Shown here: positions 35,585 through 44,357 of the stretch, piece by piece
Position numbering within the stretch: position 1 is the first letter of the stretch
Layout: each line of letters opens with the position of its first letter
Source of the DNA: an uncultured Anaerolineae bacterium
GTDB lineage: Bacteria > Chloroflexota > Anaerolineae > Aggregatilineales > Phototrophicaceae
DNA: 64,000 nucleotides
Assembly (NCBI GenBank): GCA_937995825.1
Contig: CALKJO010000011.1
Location: 1-64,000, forward strand
Direction: 5' to 3'
Position numbers and translations under genes: made by a program
Notes under the pieces: model-generated
Databases searched by the model: none
What the model was told of the DNA's origin: nothing
The model's input: only the letters and a program-made list of their open reading frames with translations

Positions 35585-37432
35585 ATGTCCGTACTCCCAT
35601 TTCCTTCTTTTCTAGACGACATCAAGGAGAAGGGATTCAAGCGCGCTCTTTACGAGGGCGTCAATGAAGTGGTGGAACGCGCCACCGCCGGCATGAACAT
35701 TCAAGACATCCGCGAAGCTCTGCGCGGTGAAGCGGCAAGCCGTAAGCCGAATCCGCGCTTGCAGCCCCATGCGGACGGCTTCTGGCTGCACATGCGCCCG
35801 TCTTACTTCCATAAATCGGTGACCGGTATCTATCCCGAATTTCGGCTCGGCTGGCTCTCGACCTATTTCGTCTTTTTTGAGACGATCACCGGCATCTTCC
35901 TGATGATCTTCTACACGCCGTCGCCCACTTATGCCTACGCTAATATGCTCAACATCATGAGCAATGTCCCATTGGGACAGTTCATGCGCGATCTGCACCG
36001 TCTGGGCGCGGAGGCGATGGTCTTGATCGTCACGCTGCACATGCTCAGGACGTTCTTCACGGGCAGTTATAAAAAGCCGAGACAGTTCACCTGGTTCACC
36101 GGCGTGGTGCTGCTGTTCTGCACGATGTTTTTGAGCTTCAGCGGCTATCTGCTGCCCTGGGATCAGCTCGCGCTCTGGGCGGTCACCATCGGGGCGTCGA
36201 TGATCGAGGCCGCGCCGCCGGAAGTCGTCGGGACGAACCTGAACCTGCTGCTGCGCGGCGGACCGGAGATCGGCGCAAACGGCTTGCTGCGTTTCTATTT
36301 GCTGCATGTGCTGGCAGTGCCGGCGCTGTTGTTCATCTTCACCGGCGTCCACTACTACAAGGTGGTCATTCACGGGCATTCGCTGCCGCCGAAGGAAGAG
36401 AATATCGGCGAAGATACCGCTAAGCGCGTCCCACTGGACAAGCGCGTCTACTTTATCCCCGACATCATGACCAGCGAGATCATGTGGATCGGGGTGACGA
36501 CGCTGATCCTGGTCATCCTGGTGACTTGGTTCTACCATGCACCGCTGGAGAACCACGCTGACCCGCAGATCACGCCGCTGGGGACAACGGCGCCCTGGTA
36601 TTTCCTCTGGATTCAAGGCGCGCTCAAGCTCGGCGACAAAGTGCTGTGGGGGATCATCTTCCCGACGGTCTATCTGGGCTTCCTGGCGCTGCTGCCCTAT
36701 CTCGATACCACACCGAGCCGCCGCTGGGCGCACCGGCGCAGCATCTTCACCATCATTCTGCTTTTGATCTCGGCGACCGTCGTCCTCAGCTATATGGGGC
36801 TGGCGGAATTCGGCGTGATCAACACCGCCGACGTGGACATCTTGCATCACATGACGATGGAGCCTGCGCACAATCACATCGGCTTGCTGCGCCCGATCCC
36901 GTACAACCAGCTCACCCCTGGCATGTACACGACCAGGCAGTTTAAAGCCGAACCAGGCGATGAAATCGGGATGATCGGGGCGTTCAACGCCGAACTGGAA
37001 CAGCCGCTGGGCGCGCCGATCAGGGTTGGCAATGCGACGGTGCGGACGCCGGAGGAATTCATCGTCAATTACATGGAGACGCAGCAGCATCTGCATCTGC
37101 CCGTCGGCTTGAACTTCGTCCCGCTGCCGAGCGACGCGGCTGAACTCAACCGTGTGATGAAGAAGTTCTACGAGGAGATCGAGGCGGCGCATCATGAGCT
37201 GCGCAACGGCTGGGGCGGCTTGATCATCACCGATGATCAGAACGGACTCAAGCGGCTGGACATCTTCATCTTCTGGCACGAGGTCGAAATGGAGCGCGGC
37301 TTCCCCGTCCTGAACGCCAACGGCGAGTCGATCCCCGTGCTGGATGAGAACGGCAATCCGGTGCTGCGCGTCAGCAGCCATCGGATGTATATCCACCAAG
37401 ACTCGCAGTATTTCAATGCACCTGGAGCATAA
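35585..37432 (+). CDS. Cytochrome b, fused type with C-terminal extension
   Basis: A 615-residue heme b subunit that combines the cytochrome b6-like and subunit IV-like parts. Heme ligands are in the helices RDLHRLGAEAMVLIVTLHML and LHVLAVPALLFIFTGVHYY. The Qo-site motif, usually PEWY, reads APWY in TTAPWYFLWIQG, so the acidic residue is missing. After the last membrane helix (about residue 405) a soluble extension of about 200 residues remains, rich in acidic residues and containing HHMTMEPAHNHIG and IFWHEVEMERG; ordinary cytochrome b stops near 400. It starts 52 bases after the Rieske gene and the cytochrome c follows 6 bases after it. Confidence 0.93.
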   Translation: MSVLPFPSFLDDIKEKGFKRALYEGVNEVVERATAGMNIQDIREALRGEAASRKPNPRLQPHADGFWLHMRPSYFHKSVTGIYPEFRLGWLSTYFVFFETITGIFLMIFYTPSPTYAYANMLNIMSNVPLGQFMRDLHRLGAEAMVLIVTLHMLRTFFTGSYKKPRQFTWFTGVVLLFCTMFLSFSGYLLPWDQLALWAVTIGASMIEAAPPEVVGTNLNLLLRGGPEIGANGLLRFYLLHVLAVPALLFIFTGVHYYKVVIHGHSLPPKEENIGEDTAKRVPLDKRVYFIPDIMTSEIMWIGVTTLILVILVTWFYHAPLENHADPQITPLGTTAPWYFLWIQGALKLGDKVLWGIIFPTVYLGFLALLPYLDTTPSRRWAHRRSIFTIILLLISATVVLSYMGLAEFGVINTADVDILHHMTMEPAHNHIGLLRPIPYNQLTPGMYTTRQFKAEPGDEIGMIGAFNAELEQPLGAPIRVGNATVRTPEEFIVNYMETQQHLHLPVGLNFVPLPSDAAELNRVMKKFYEEIEAAHHELRNGWGGLIITDDQNGLKRLDIFIFWHEVEMERGFPVLNANGESIPVLDENGNPVLRVSSHRMYIHQDSQYFNAPGA

Positions 37433-37438
37433 GGTCTG

Positions 37439-38557
37439 ATGCTGCAACGGCTGCTTATCGAAAAGATGGAACACCGAATCATCGTCGGCATCCTGTCCTT
37501 TCTGGGGATCATGGTGCTGGTCGGATGGATTGCGATCAACGAAAATGGGCGGATGAAGGCGTTTCAGGATCAGTATTTGGCGCGATCCATCGAGCGTGGG
37601 GCTGCCCTGTTCAACACCAACTGCGCAAGCTGCCATGGGAATGATGGGCGGGGGCTGCTAGGCATCGCCCCTGCCCTGAACTCGCCGTATCTGTTCGGTC
37701 ACAGCTTTTTGGCGGATATCGACCGCCGCATCGACACGCTGACGCGCGAACGTGACGCCGCTGCCACGACCGATGAGCGCAAAGCCGAGATCGACGCGCT
37801 GATCGCTGACTTGAACAGCGAGCGTAACAGCCGCATCGCGCAGATGCAGCCGGCGATCAGCGCGGGCTACAACCCGGAGCGCCCGTCGCGGCTGGCGAAT
37901 CTCGGATGGAGCGGCACGCTCAACAGCTATATTTACACGACGCTGGTGCATGGGCGTCCGGTCAGTGGACTGTATTGGCCCCAGGGCATGGCGGCGTGGT
38001 CGCAGACAGCGGGCGGGCCTCTGCGCGGCGATCAGCTCGAAGACCTGACCAACTACATCTTGAACTGGGACAAGGGCAATAACTGGACGATTGACGATCT
38101 CAACGCCGTCGTGCAGCATCCGATCAACCCGGTCAACCCCGCAACCATCGTCATGGCGTCGGTCGAGACGGTCGGCACGAATGTCGCTGAGATCGAAGCG
38201 GAATTGGTCAGCTACACTGGCGATCCGGTCAATGGACAGGCGCTGTATAACGGTGCAGCGTTCGCCTGCATGGGCTGCCATATGAACGCCGCTGTTGCGC
38301 CGCTGACGCAGAACACCTACCCGAACCTGCTCAACGGCACGCGCCTGAGCGATCCGGCGCTGGCGGGCTACACGGCGGATCGATATCTGATCGAGAGCAT
38401 CGTCGCGCCGAATGCCTATGTCGTGCCGGGCTATCCGGCGGGCGTGATGCCGCAGAACTTCGGCGACCGCCTAACCTATCAGGATTTGGCGGATATGCTG
38501 GCGTATATCAAGAGCTATGACGATCCGGGTGCGCAGGCGTCGGCATCGGCGGGCTGA
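37439..38557 (+). CDS. Membrane-anchored diheme cytochrome c
   Basis: A 372-residue cytochrome with an uncleaved N-terminal membrane anchor (about residues 17-35). Heme sites are CASCH (Cys62) and CMGCH (Cys277). Between them, directly after the first site, is a charged heptad-like segment of about 50 residues (DRRIDTLTRERDA to LNSERNSRI) that looks like a coiled coil inserted into the first cytochrome domain. Axial Met candidates are seen in PQGMAAW and AGVMPQN. AAGG lies 5 bases before the ATG. It takes the place of cytochrome c1/f in this complex. A strong terminator follows at 38583. Confidence 0.92.
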   Translation: MLQRLLIEKMEHRIIVGILSFLGIMVLVGWIAINENGRMKAFQDQYLARSIERGAALFNTNCASCHGNDGRGLLGIAPALNSPYLFGHSFLADIDRRIDTLTRERDAAATTDERKAEIDALIADLNSERNSRIAQMQPAISAGYNPERPSRLANLGWSGTLNSYIYTTLVHGRPVSGLYWPQGMAAWSQTAGGPLRGDQLEDLTNYILNWDKGNNWTIDDLNAVVQHPINPVNPATIVMASVETVGTNVAEIEAELVSYTGDPVNGQALYNGAAFACMGCHMNAAVAPLTQNTYPNLLNGTRLSDPALAGYTADRYLIESIVAPNAYVVPGYPAGVMPQNFGDRLTYQDLADMLAYIKSYDDPGAQASASAG

Positions 38558-38582
38558 GTCAGACGCGATTTGACGGTGTTCA

Positions 38583-38615
38583 AAAGGGCGTCTTCCAAAA
38601 AGAGGACGCCTTTTT
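38583..38615 (+). terminator. Intrinsic terminator of the bc-complex operon
   Basis: GGGCGTCTTC pairs with GAGGACGCC around AAAAA, and the stem is followed by TTTTT (38611-38615) and preceded by AAAA, so it could work in both directions. It starts 26 bases after the cytochrome c stop. Confidence 0.85.
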
Positions 38616-38715
38616 GATCCGAATCCCCCGAAAAGGGGACAGAGACCGGGCAACGGATCGGCTGTGATTTGCGTATAGTTCGGTAGTGTGCGTTTCCAAT
38701 CCAAAGGACAGGGGT

Positions 38716-40686
38716 ATGAAGCGATTTTTACTGGGTTTCATGTTAGTGGTCCTGCTCGGTGCGTCGATGGCTGCGGCGCAGGACGGGATCGCCGGGACTT
38801 ACGACGATCCCAACGGTCAGTTCACCGTCCCCATCCCAACCAACTGGACGGCGGTCACGACCGAAAGCGGCGCGGCGCTGCTGAGCGCGCCTGAGGACAC
38901 GATCCTGATGTACATGCTGGTGATCGAAAATGACAGCGCTGAAGCCGCCATCGCAGCGGGATGGGCGCAGATCGGGCAGACGATTGAGCAGACCGCCCGC
39001 CCACAGACCCTCCCTGCATCGCCGGGCTTCGATGAGACGGTGCTGGTCAATTACGGCAGTGGGATGAGCGCGCCGTTCTATCAGGCGTTAGCGCAGCGCA
39101 TCGGCACGGATGTTTACACGCTGCTGATCGTAGTGCATGACTTTGCAGCCGCAGCACAGCGCAGCGCGCAGATTCAGATCGTCGCCAGCGGCTTTCAGCC
39201 GACCGATCTGGTCAAAACGGATTTGAGCGCGGTCATGCCGCTGCCGGTCGATGATGGGATCATCGCGGCGCTGGAGGACTTCATCGCTCTCAACCTGCCG
39301 CTGTTGGAAGTGCCGGGCATGGCGCTGGCGATTGTGCAGGATGGCGAGATCGTCTATGCCAACGGCTACGGCGTGCGCAGTCTTGAGAGCAATGAACCCA
39401 TTGACCCGGATACGTACATGATGATCGGCTCGATCACCAAGTCGATGACGACGCTGATGATGGCGACGCTGGTCGATGCTGGGGCGATGACATGGGATAC
39501 GCCGGCGGTTGACATTCTGCCCACCTTCGCGGTCGCAGACCCGACGCTCAGCCAGCAGATCACGATGGAGAATCTCGTCTGCGCCTGTACGGGCGTGCCG
39601 CGCCGCGATATGGAGCTGCTGTTCAATGCCAATGACCAGACGGGCGAGGACTCGGTCGAAATGCTCCAGACCTTCCGCTTCTTCACCGATTTCGGCGAGG
39701 CATTCCAGTACAGCAATCAGATGGTTGCAGCGGGCGGCTATATCGCGGCGGTCGCAGCGGGTGGCTCATACGGCACGCTGGACGCGGATTACTTTGCAGC
39801 AATGCAGAAGCGCGTGTTCGACCCCATCGGCATGAAGCGCACCACGTTCGATTTTGCAACCGTGCTGGCGGATGGCAATTATGCGCTCCCGCACGGCGCG
39901 GCGTTCGATGAAAACAACACCTATTACCTGCCCCTGCTGATTGAAACCGAAGCACTGCTGCTGCCGGTCGCGCCGGCGGGCGCGGCATGGTCAACCGCCA
40001 GCGACATGGCGCGCTATCTCATCACACAGATGAATCAGGGTGTCAGCCCGGATGGCGAGATGGTGGTCAGCGCCGAAAATCTGCTCACGACATGGCAGCC
40101 GCAGGTGTCGATCAGCGCAACGGTGTCCTACGGGCTGGGCTGGATCGTTGGGGACTACAAAGGCGCGCCGTTGATCACACACGGCGGCAACACGCTTGGC
40201 TTCACGGCTGAGTCGGCATTCCTGCCGGCGCATGGACTGGGGATCGTCGTCCTGACGAATGGACAGGGCGCGAACGCGCTCACGGAAGGCGTGCGAACGC
40301 GCCTGTTCGAGCTAGTCTTCGAGATTGAGCCGTCTGAAGCGCAGCAGGGGATCGATTTCCTGTTGGCGCGGGCTGAAGAACTGGAGGCAGAACTGCTGGC
40401 GTCGGTCGGCGCGTATGACGCGGAAGCGGCGGCGGCGCTGGTCGGTACGTACAGCAATGACGCGCTTGGGACGCTCATCCTGAGCATTCAGGATGACGCG
40501 CTGATCGCCGATGCAGGCGAGTTCACCGCCGTGCTGCGACCGGCACAGGGCGAAAATGACGAGCCGAATACATGGATGGCGATCAACGCGCCGCTGTCGG
40601 GTCAGCGTTTTGCATTTGACCCGGAAGCGCTCACACTGACGCTCGATATCGCGACCGATCAGTATGTGTTTGAGCGTGTTGAATAG
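38716..40686 (+). CDS. Exported beta-lactamase-fold serine hydrolase
   Basis: A 656-residue protein with a Sec signal peptide (cleavage expected after SMAAA, before QDG). Residues 22-180 form an extra N-terminal domain of unknown type. The serine hydrolase domain of the class C beta-lactamase/esterase family follows: SITK with Ser239 and Lys242, YSN with Tyr332, and HGG near residue 490. A C-terminal beta domain (DUF3471-like, GTYSNDALGTLILSI) ends it. Members act as esterases, D-amino peptidases or beta-lactamases. Frame begins earlier, but ATG 38716 has AAAGGACAGGGG before it. It stands alone between terminators and is not part of the cytochrome operons. Confidence 0.9.
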   Translation: MKRFLLGFMLVVLLGASMAAAQDGIAGTYDDPNGQFTVPIPTNWTAVTTESGAALLSAPEDTILMYMLVIENDSAEAAIAAGWAQIGQTIEQTARPQTLPASPGFDETVLVNYGSGMSAPFYQALAQRIGTDVYTLLIVVHDFAAAAQRSAQIQIVASGFQPTDLVKTDLSAVMPLPVDDGIIAALEDFIALNLPLLEVPGMALAIVQDGEIVYANGYGVRSLESNEPIDPDTYMMIGSITKSMTTLMMATLVDAGAMTWDTPAVDILPTFAVADPTLSQQITMENLVCACTGVPRRDMELLFNANDQTGEDSVEMLQTFRFFTDFGEAFQYSNQMVAAGGYIAAVAAGGSYGTLDADYFAAMQKRVFDPIGMKRTTFDFATVLADGNYALPHGAAFDENNTYYLPLLIETEALLLPVAPAGAAWSTASDMARYLITQMNQGVSPDGEMVVSAENLLTTWQPQVSISATVSYGLGWIVGDYKGAPLITHGGNTLGFTAESAFLPAHGLGIVVLTNGQGANALTEGVRTRLFELVFEIEPSEAQQGIDFLLARAEELEAELLASVGAYDAEAAAALVGTYSNDALGTLILSIQDDALIADAGEFTAVLRPAQGENDEPNTWMAINAPLSGQRFAFDPEALTLTLDIATDQYVFERVE

Positions 40687-40717
40687 TGGAAATCTTCTGT
40701 TGAACTAATCGCAGTCT

Positions 40718-40770
40718 ACGCCGAGACGCAGAGAGGACTCAGCATCAATCGCCGCTCTGCGTCTTGGCGT
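40718..40770. repeat. Long inverted repeat (16 bp arms)
   Basis: ACGCCGAGACGCAGAG (40718-40733) pairs with CTCTGCGTCTTGGCGT (40755-40770), 15 of 16 positions plus one G-T. The loop is 21 bases and no T-tract follows. It resembles CTCTGCGTCT-type dispersed intergenic repeats; similar tracts appear near 43890 and 63655. It may act as a bidirectional transcript end after the hydrolase gene. Confidence 0.6.
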
Positions 40771-40905
40771 TCTCCACAGTTCTGTTTTCTTAGGAAGTTT
40801 GTCAGGGGTTTTTGCTAAACAAAAGTACAGGGGTATTTTGTTCAATTTGCGCTAGAATAAGGCGCATGACGCTGTGAACGAAGATGTCATTCAGGAGGTC
40901 GGACG

Positions 40906-41127
40906 ATGGCGCGAACAGGAGTCAGGCGCGGACTGCTGGCGCTGGCGGTCATGCTGCTGAGCGCGCTGCCAGCGCTGGCACAGGATGGCGCGGTAGAAGC
41001 GGCGGGCGCGGCGCAGCCAGAGGGCGCAGCCGGCGTGACCACGCTGGCGCTGCTGCTCGGCATTGGCGCGGTCTTTGTCGTCGGGCTGGTGACGATTGCG
41101 CGCGAGAGCTTCAACAATAAAGACTGA
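40906..41127 (+). CDS. Small exported single-helix membrane protein
   Basis: A 73-residue protein with a signal peptide (cleavage likely after LPALA, before QDG), a short Ala/Gly-rich linker and one membrane helix (about residues 44-63) ending in a short polar tail. AGGAGG lies 7 bases before the ATG, a strong site. A terminator follows 8 bases after the stop. It resembles no named family; its position directly ahead of the ccm operon may be coincidental because the terminator separates them. Confidence 0.65.
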   Translation: MARTGVRRGLLALAVMLLSALPALAQDGAVEAAGAAQPEGAAGVTTLALLLGIGAVFVVGLVTIARESFNNKD

Positions 41128-41135
41128 CGTGAGAT

Positions 41136-41157
41136 GGGCAGCCGAGGCTGCCTTTTT
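41136..41157 (+). terminator. Intrinsic terminator
   Basis: GGCAGC pairs with GCTGCC around CGAG and is followed by TTTTT. It sits directly after the small membrane protein gene and upstream of the ccmE promoter. Confidence 0.85.
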
Positions 41158-41171
41158 CTCATCTTGAGTGC

Positions 41172-41202
41172 TTGCGAAAATGTTCACAAAGTGCGATATA
41201 AT
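41172..41202 (+). promoter_or_regulatory. Promoter of the ccm operon
   Basis: A perfect TATAAT (41197-41202) with TTGCGA (41172-41177) 19 bases before it. The spacer is long, but the -10 box is ideal and lies 45 bases before the ccmE ATG, right after a terminator. Confidence 0.6.
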
Positions 41203-41247
41203 ACCCTTATTAAGTTAGGACTCGAGGAGTCAGCAAGGTAAAAAATT

Positions 41248-41781
41248 ATGGCACAGGCAGCTTGGGAAAAACCCGTTTCAGTTTCCGCTCCGGCACACCA
41301 GACCAAACGCGGGCGGCGCTGGCAGTTCATCATCGGCGGACTGCTGATCCTGGGGGCGGTGATCGCGCTGATCGTGCAGGGGATGAACGCGGGCGGGCGC
41401 TTCTTCATCACGGTTGAGGAAACGCTCAGCAATCCGGCGTATGTGGGGCAGAGCGTGCGCGTCTCGGGCGCGGTGGTTGGCGAGACGATCCGCTATGACG
41501 CGGAGAACCTGATCATCGAGTTTGAAGTTGCGCACGTGCCGCAGAATGTGGCGGAGGCGGGCGCGGCGCTGCATGCAGCAGCCAACGACCCGAATGCGCT
41601 GCGGATGCGCGTGCGAGTCGAGAATCAGGTCAAGCCGGAGCTGCTCCAGCATGAGGCGCAGGCGATCATGACCGGCACGCTCAACGAAAACGGCGTGTTC
41701 ATGGTCAGCGATCTCAACCTGAAATGCCCATCGCGCTTCATCGAAGGCGCTGTCCCATCGTTAGGTCAGGGTGGAGCATAA
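41248..41781 (+). CDS. ccmE: Heme chaperone CcmE, CXXXF variant
   Basis: A 177-residue periplasmic heme chaperone with one membrane anchor (about residues 30-48) and an OB-fold domain (VSGAVVGETIRYD, LIIEFEVAHV, ALRMRVRVE). Bacterial CcmE normally binds heme through His in an HDEKY-type motif; archaeal and sulfate-reducer types use Cys in CXXXY. Here the site reads CPSRF (Cys160 to Phe164), so it belongs to the Cys type but has Phe in place of Tyr. It accepts heme from CcmABC and passes it to CcmF. First gene of the ccm operon; AAGGTAAAAAATT precedes the ATG. Confidence 0.88.
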   Translation: MAQAAWEKPVSVSAPAHQTKRGRRWQFIIGGLLILGAVIALIVQGMNAGGRFFITVEETLSNPAYVGQSVRVSGAVVGETIRYDAENLIIEFEVAHVPQNVAEAGAALHAAANDPNALRMRVRVENQVKPELLQHEAQAIMTGTLNENGVFMVSDLNLKCPSRFIEGAVPSLGQGGA

Positions 41782-41790
41782 GTAACCGCA

Positions 41791-43872
41791 ATGCTGGCTG
41801 AAATTGGATTGGTTTCGATGCTCCTGGCGCTGGCAGCGTCAGGGTATGCTGTGGTCGTGTCAGTGGTGGGGGCGCGCGCCGGTCGCGCCGCGCTGGTTGT
41901 CAGCGCGCGCAACGCCGCCATCCTGGCTTTTCCGCTTCTCACGCTCGCGTCGCTGATGCTGCTGATCGGCTTGATGACGCAGCGCTATGACATCGCCTAT
42001 GTCTGGCAGACGACTAACCCCAGCACGCCGGATTTCTACCGCTTCACAGCGCTCTGGGGATCGCAGCAGGGATCGCTGCTCTTCTGGTGCTGGATCATGA
42101 GCGGATTTGCGGCGGCGGCGCTGGTGCTGAACTGGAAAGCCTACCGTCGGCTGATGCCCTATGTGATCGCGTACACGATGGCGACGCTGGCATTCTTCGT
42201 CGGCTTGACTTTCTTTCTGGAAAACCCGTTTGAGCGCCATTGGATCGTCGGGACGGAAGTCGTCAAGGCGGCGATCCAGCCGGTCGGCGGGCGCGTCCCG
42301 ACTCCGACCGAGATCGGCGTCTTTTCGGAGAGCGCGCGCGGACTGAATCCGCTGCTGCGGCATTTCGGCATGATCATCCATCCGCCGATGCTCTATCTGG
42401 GCTTCACCGGCATGGTCATCCCGTTTGCGTTTGCGATGGCGGCGCTGGCGTCCGGCGATCTCAGCACGAACTGGATCAAGGCGACGCGCGGTTGGAAGCT
42501 GATCGCCTGGTTGTTTTTGAGTCTGGGCTTGATCCTGGGCGGGCGCTGGGCATATGACGTGCTGGGCTGGGGCGGCTACTGGGGCTGGGACCCGGTCGAA
42601 AATGCGGCGTTTCTCCCCTGGCTGATCGGCACGGCGTTCATCCACAGCGTCATGATCCAGGAAAAACGCGGGATGCTGAAGGTCTGGAACATGTTTCTGG
42701 TGATCTTCACCTTCTCGGCGGTCATTTTCGGGACGTTTGCGACGCGCTCCGGGCTGGTCGAAAGCGTCCACAGCTTCGCGCAAAGCAGCATCGGCGCGCC
42801 GATGTTCTTCTTCTGGGCGGCGGTGACGCTGGTCTCGGTCGCGCTGATCCTCTACCGCTGGCATCGGGGCGAACTCAAGGATGAAACGCATAAAACCGGT
42901 CTGCTCAGCCGCGAGACGCTGTTCGTCCTCAACAATGTGATCTTTATCGCGCTGACGGTGGCGATCTTCTGGGGCAGCTTCGGCGCGCCGATCACGTCGG
43001 AACTGTTCATGGGGACGAATATCACGCTTGGGGCGGAGTATTTCAACGCGGTCACCGCGCCGCTGTTCATCGCCATGTATATCCTGATGGGCGTCGCGCC
43101 GCTGTCGGCGTGGGGCGCGATGTCAGTCGGGCGGCTCGGACGGGCGCTGCTTGTGCCGCTGGGACTGACACTGCTGACGCTGGCGGCGCTGTTCATCACT
43201 GGCACAACCAGCCTGGCGGCGCTGTTCGGCTATGGCGTCGTGCTGCTGGCGGGCTATGTCGCGGTTTACGAGACGGTGCGCGGGGCGCTGGCGCGGCAGC
43301 GGACAGCGGGCGAGCCGTTCCTGCGGGCGCTGCTGGCGATCTTCGGGCGTAACCGCCGGCGCTACGGCGGCTTCGTCGTCCATCTCGGCATCACCGTGAT
43401 CGGGATCGGCGTGATCGGCTCGACGCTCTTTCAGGTCGAGACGCAGCAGACGCTGCGCCCTGGCGAGTCGCTCACGATTGGCGATTACGCGCTGCGCTTT
43501 GACGGCATGGTCAACGGCGCGATTGCCGAAGATGGGCGCGTGATGGTGATCGCCAACACAACCGTTCTGCGCAGTGGAAATGAGATCGCCACGATTCGCC
43601 CGCGCCATGACATCTTCCCCGCGCGCCGGCAGGAAGATATGAACACGATGATGATCGCCGGCGCGCACAGCACGCTCGAAAACGATTTTTACGTGCTGCT
43701 GGTCGGCTGGACGCCAGACACCGCGACCTTCAAGGTGTATATCAATCCGCTGGTCAATCTGGTCTGGTGGGGCGGGCTGGTGCTGATCTTGGGGACGCTG
43801 ATCTCGGTCGCCCCGCAACAGACGCTCCCGTCACGGGTGCGCGCGCGGGTAATGGCGGAGGCTCCGGCATGA
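41791..43872 (+). CDS. ccmF: Heme lyase subunit CcmF
   Basis: A 693-residue polytopic membrane protein that transfers heme from holo-CcmE to apocytochrome. The tryptophan-rich WWD domain is present as WGGYWGWDPVENA (about residue 265), with flanking His in HFGMIIHPPM and FIHSVM. A periplasmic domain near the C-terminus (LRPGESLTIGDYALRF) and a last membrane helix follow the usual topology. It starts 9 bases after ccmE. Its stop overlaps ccmH (ATGA). Confidence 0.95.
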   Translation: MLAEIGLVSMLLALAASGYAVVVSVVGARAGRAALVVSARNAAILAFPLLTLASLMLLIGLMTQRYDIAYVWQTTNPSTPDFYRFTALWGSQQGSLLFWCWIMSGFAAAALVLNWKAYRRLMPYVIAYTMATLAFFVGLTFFLENPFERHWIVGTEVVKAAIQPVGGRVPTPTEIGVFSESARGLNPLLRHFGMIIHPPMLYLGFTGMVIPFAFAMAALASGDLSTNWIKATRGWKLIAWLFLSLGLILGGRWAYDVLGWGGYWGWDPVENAAFLPWLIGTAFIHSVMIQEKRGMLKVWNMFLVIFTFSAVIFGTFATRSGLVESVHSFAQSSIGAPMFFFWAAVTLVSVALILYRWHRGELKDETHKTGLLSRETLFVLNNVIFIALTVAIFWGSFGAPITSELFMGTNITLGAEYFNAVTAPLFIAMYILMGVAPLSAWGAMSVGRLGRALLVPLGLTLLTLAALFITGTTSLAALFGYGVVLLAGYVAVYETVRGALARQRTAGEPFLRALLAIFGRNRRRYGGFVVHLGITVIGIGVIGSTLFQVETQQTLRPGESLTIGDYALRFDGMVNGAIAEDGRVMVIANTTVLRSGNEIATIRPRHDIFPARRQEDMNTMMIAGAHSTLENDFYVLLVGWTPDTATFKVYINPLVNLVWWGGLVLILGTLISVAPQQTLPSRVRARVMAEAPA

Positions 43873-44357
43873 AAATAGGTGGATTTTTCTGTGCGTCTCT
43901 GCGCGCTCTCGGGTTCATCATCGTTGTGCTGATGCTGGCGGCGATTCCGGCGCTGGCGCAGACGGTGGATGTGACCGATGATGCCGTGAACGCGGTCGCC
44001 AAGCGGCTTTACTGCCCGGTCTGCGAAAATCAGCCGTTGGACACCTGCATGACCGAGGCGTGCGCGCGCTGGCGTGAGGAGATTCGTTTGCAGCTGGCAG
44101 AGGGCAGCACGCCCGATCAGGTGGTGGCGAATTTTGTGGCGCAGTTCGGCGAGCGCGCCGTTGGCACGCCGCTTGACCCCGTGCTGCGGGCGCTGGCGTT
44201 GGTGACTCCGTATGTGCTGGCGGCGCTGGCGCTGATGCTGGGTGTTTTTACCTTGATCCGCTGGCGCGGACGCCGTCCGGTCTCCACGCCGGCGGCATCC
44301 ATCCCTGTCAGCGATGATTACCTATCTCAGGTGGAGCGGGATTTACGCGGCAAATGA
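43869..44357 (+). CDS. ccmH: Cytochrome c maturation protein CcmH
   Basis: A 162-residue membrane-anchored thiol protein that keeps apocytochrome cysteines reduced for heme attachment. A signal anchor is followed by the active motif YCPVCENQ (Cys49, Cys52) and two more Cys in DTCMTEACARW, which are not usual in proteobacterial CcmH. A C-terminal membrane helix is at about residues 112-130. Both ends overlap neighbours (ATGA with ccmF and with the thioredoxin gene), so ccmFHG is tightly coupled. Confidence 0.92.
   Translation: MKIGGFFCASLRALGFIIVVLMLAAIPALAQTVDVTDDAVNAVAKRLYCPVCENQPLDTCMTEACARWREEIRLQLAEGSTPDQVVANFVAQFGERAVGTPLDPVLRALALVTPYVLAALALMLGVFTLIRWRGRRPVSTPAASIPVSDDYLSQVERDLRGK

Noticed and set aside
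35612..37636. Long open frame antisense to cytochrome b (over 670 codons)
   Set aside because: It is opposite an unambiguous cytochrome b gene, has a histidine/arginine/glutamine-rich composition and no recognisable domain; such antisense frames are common at this GC content.
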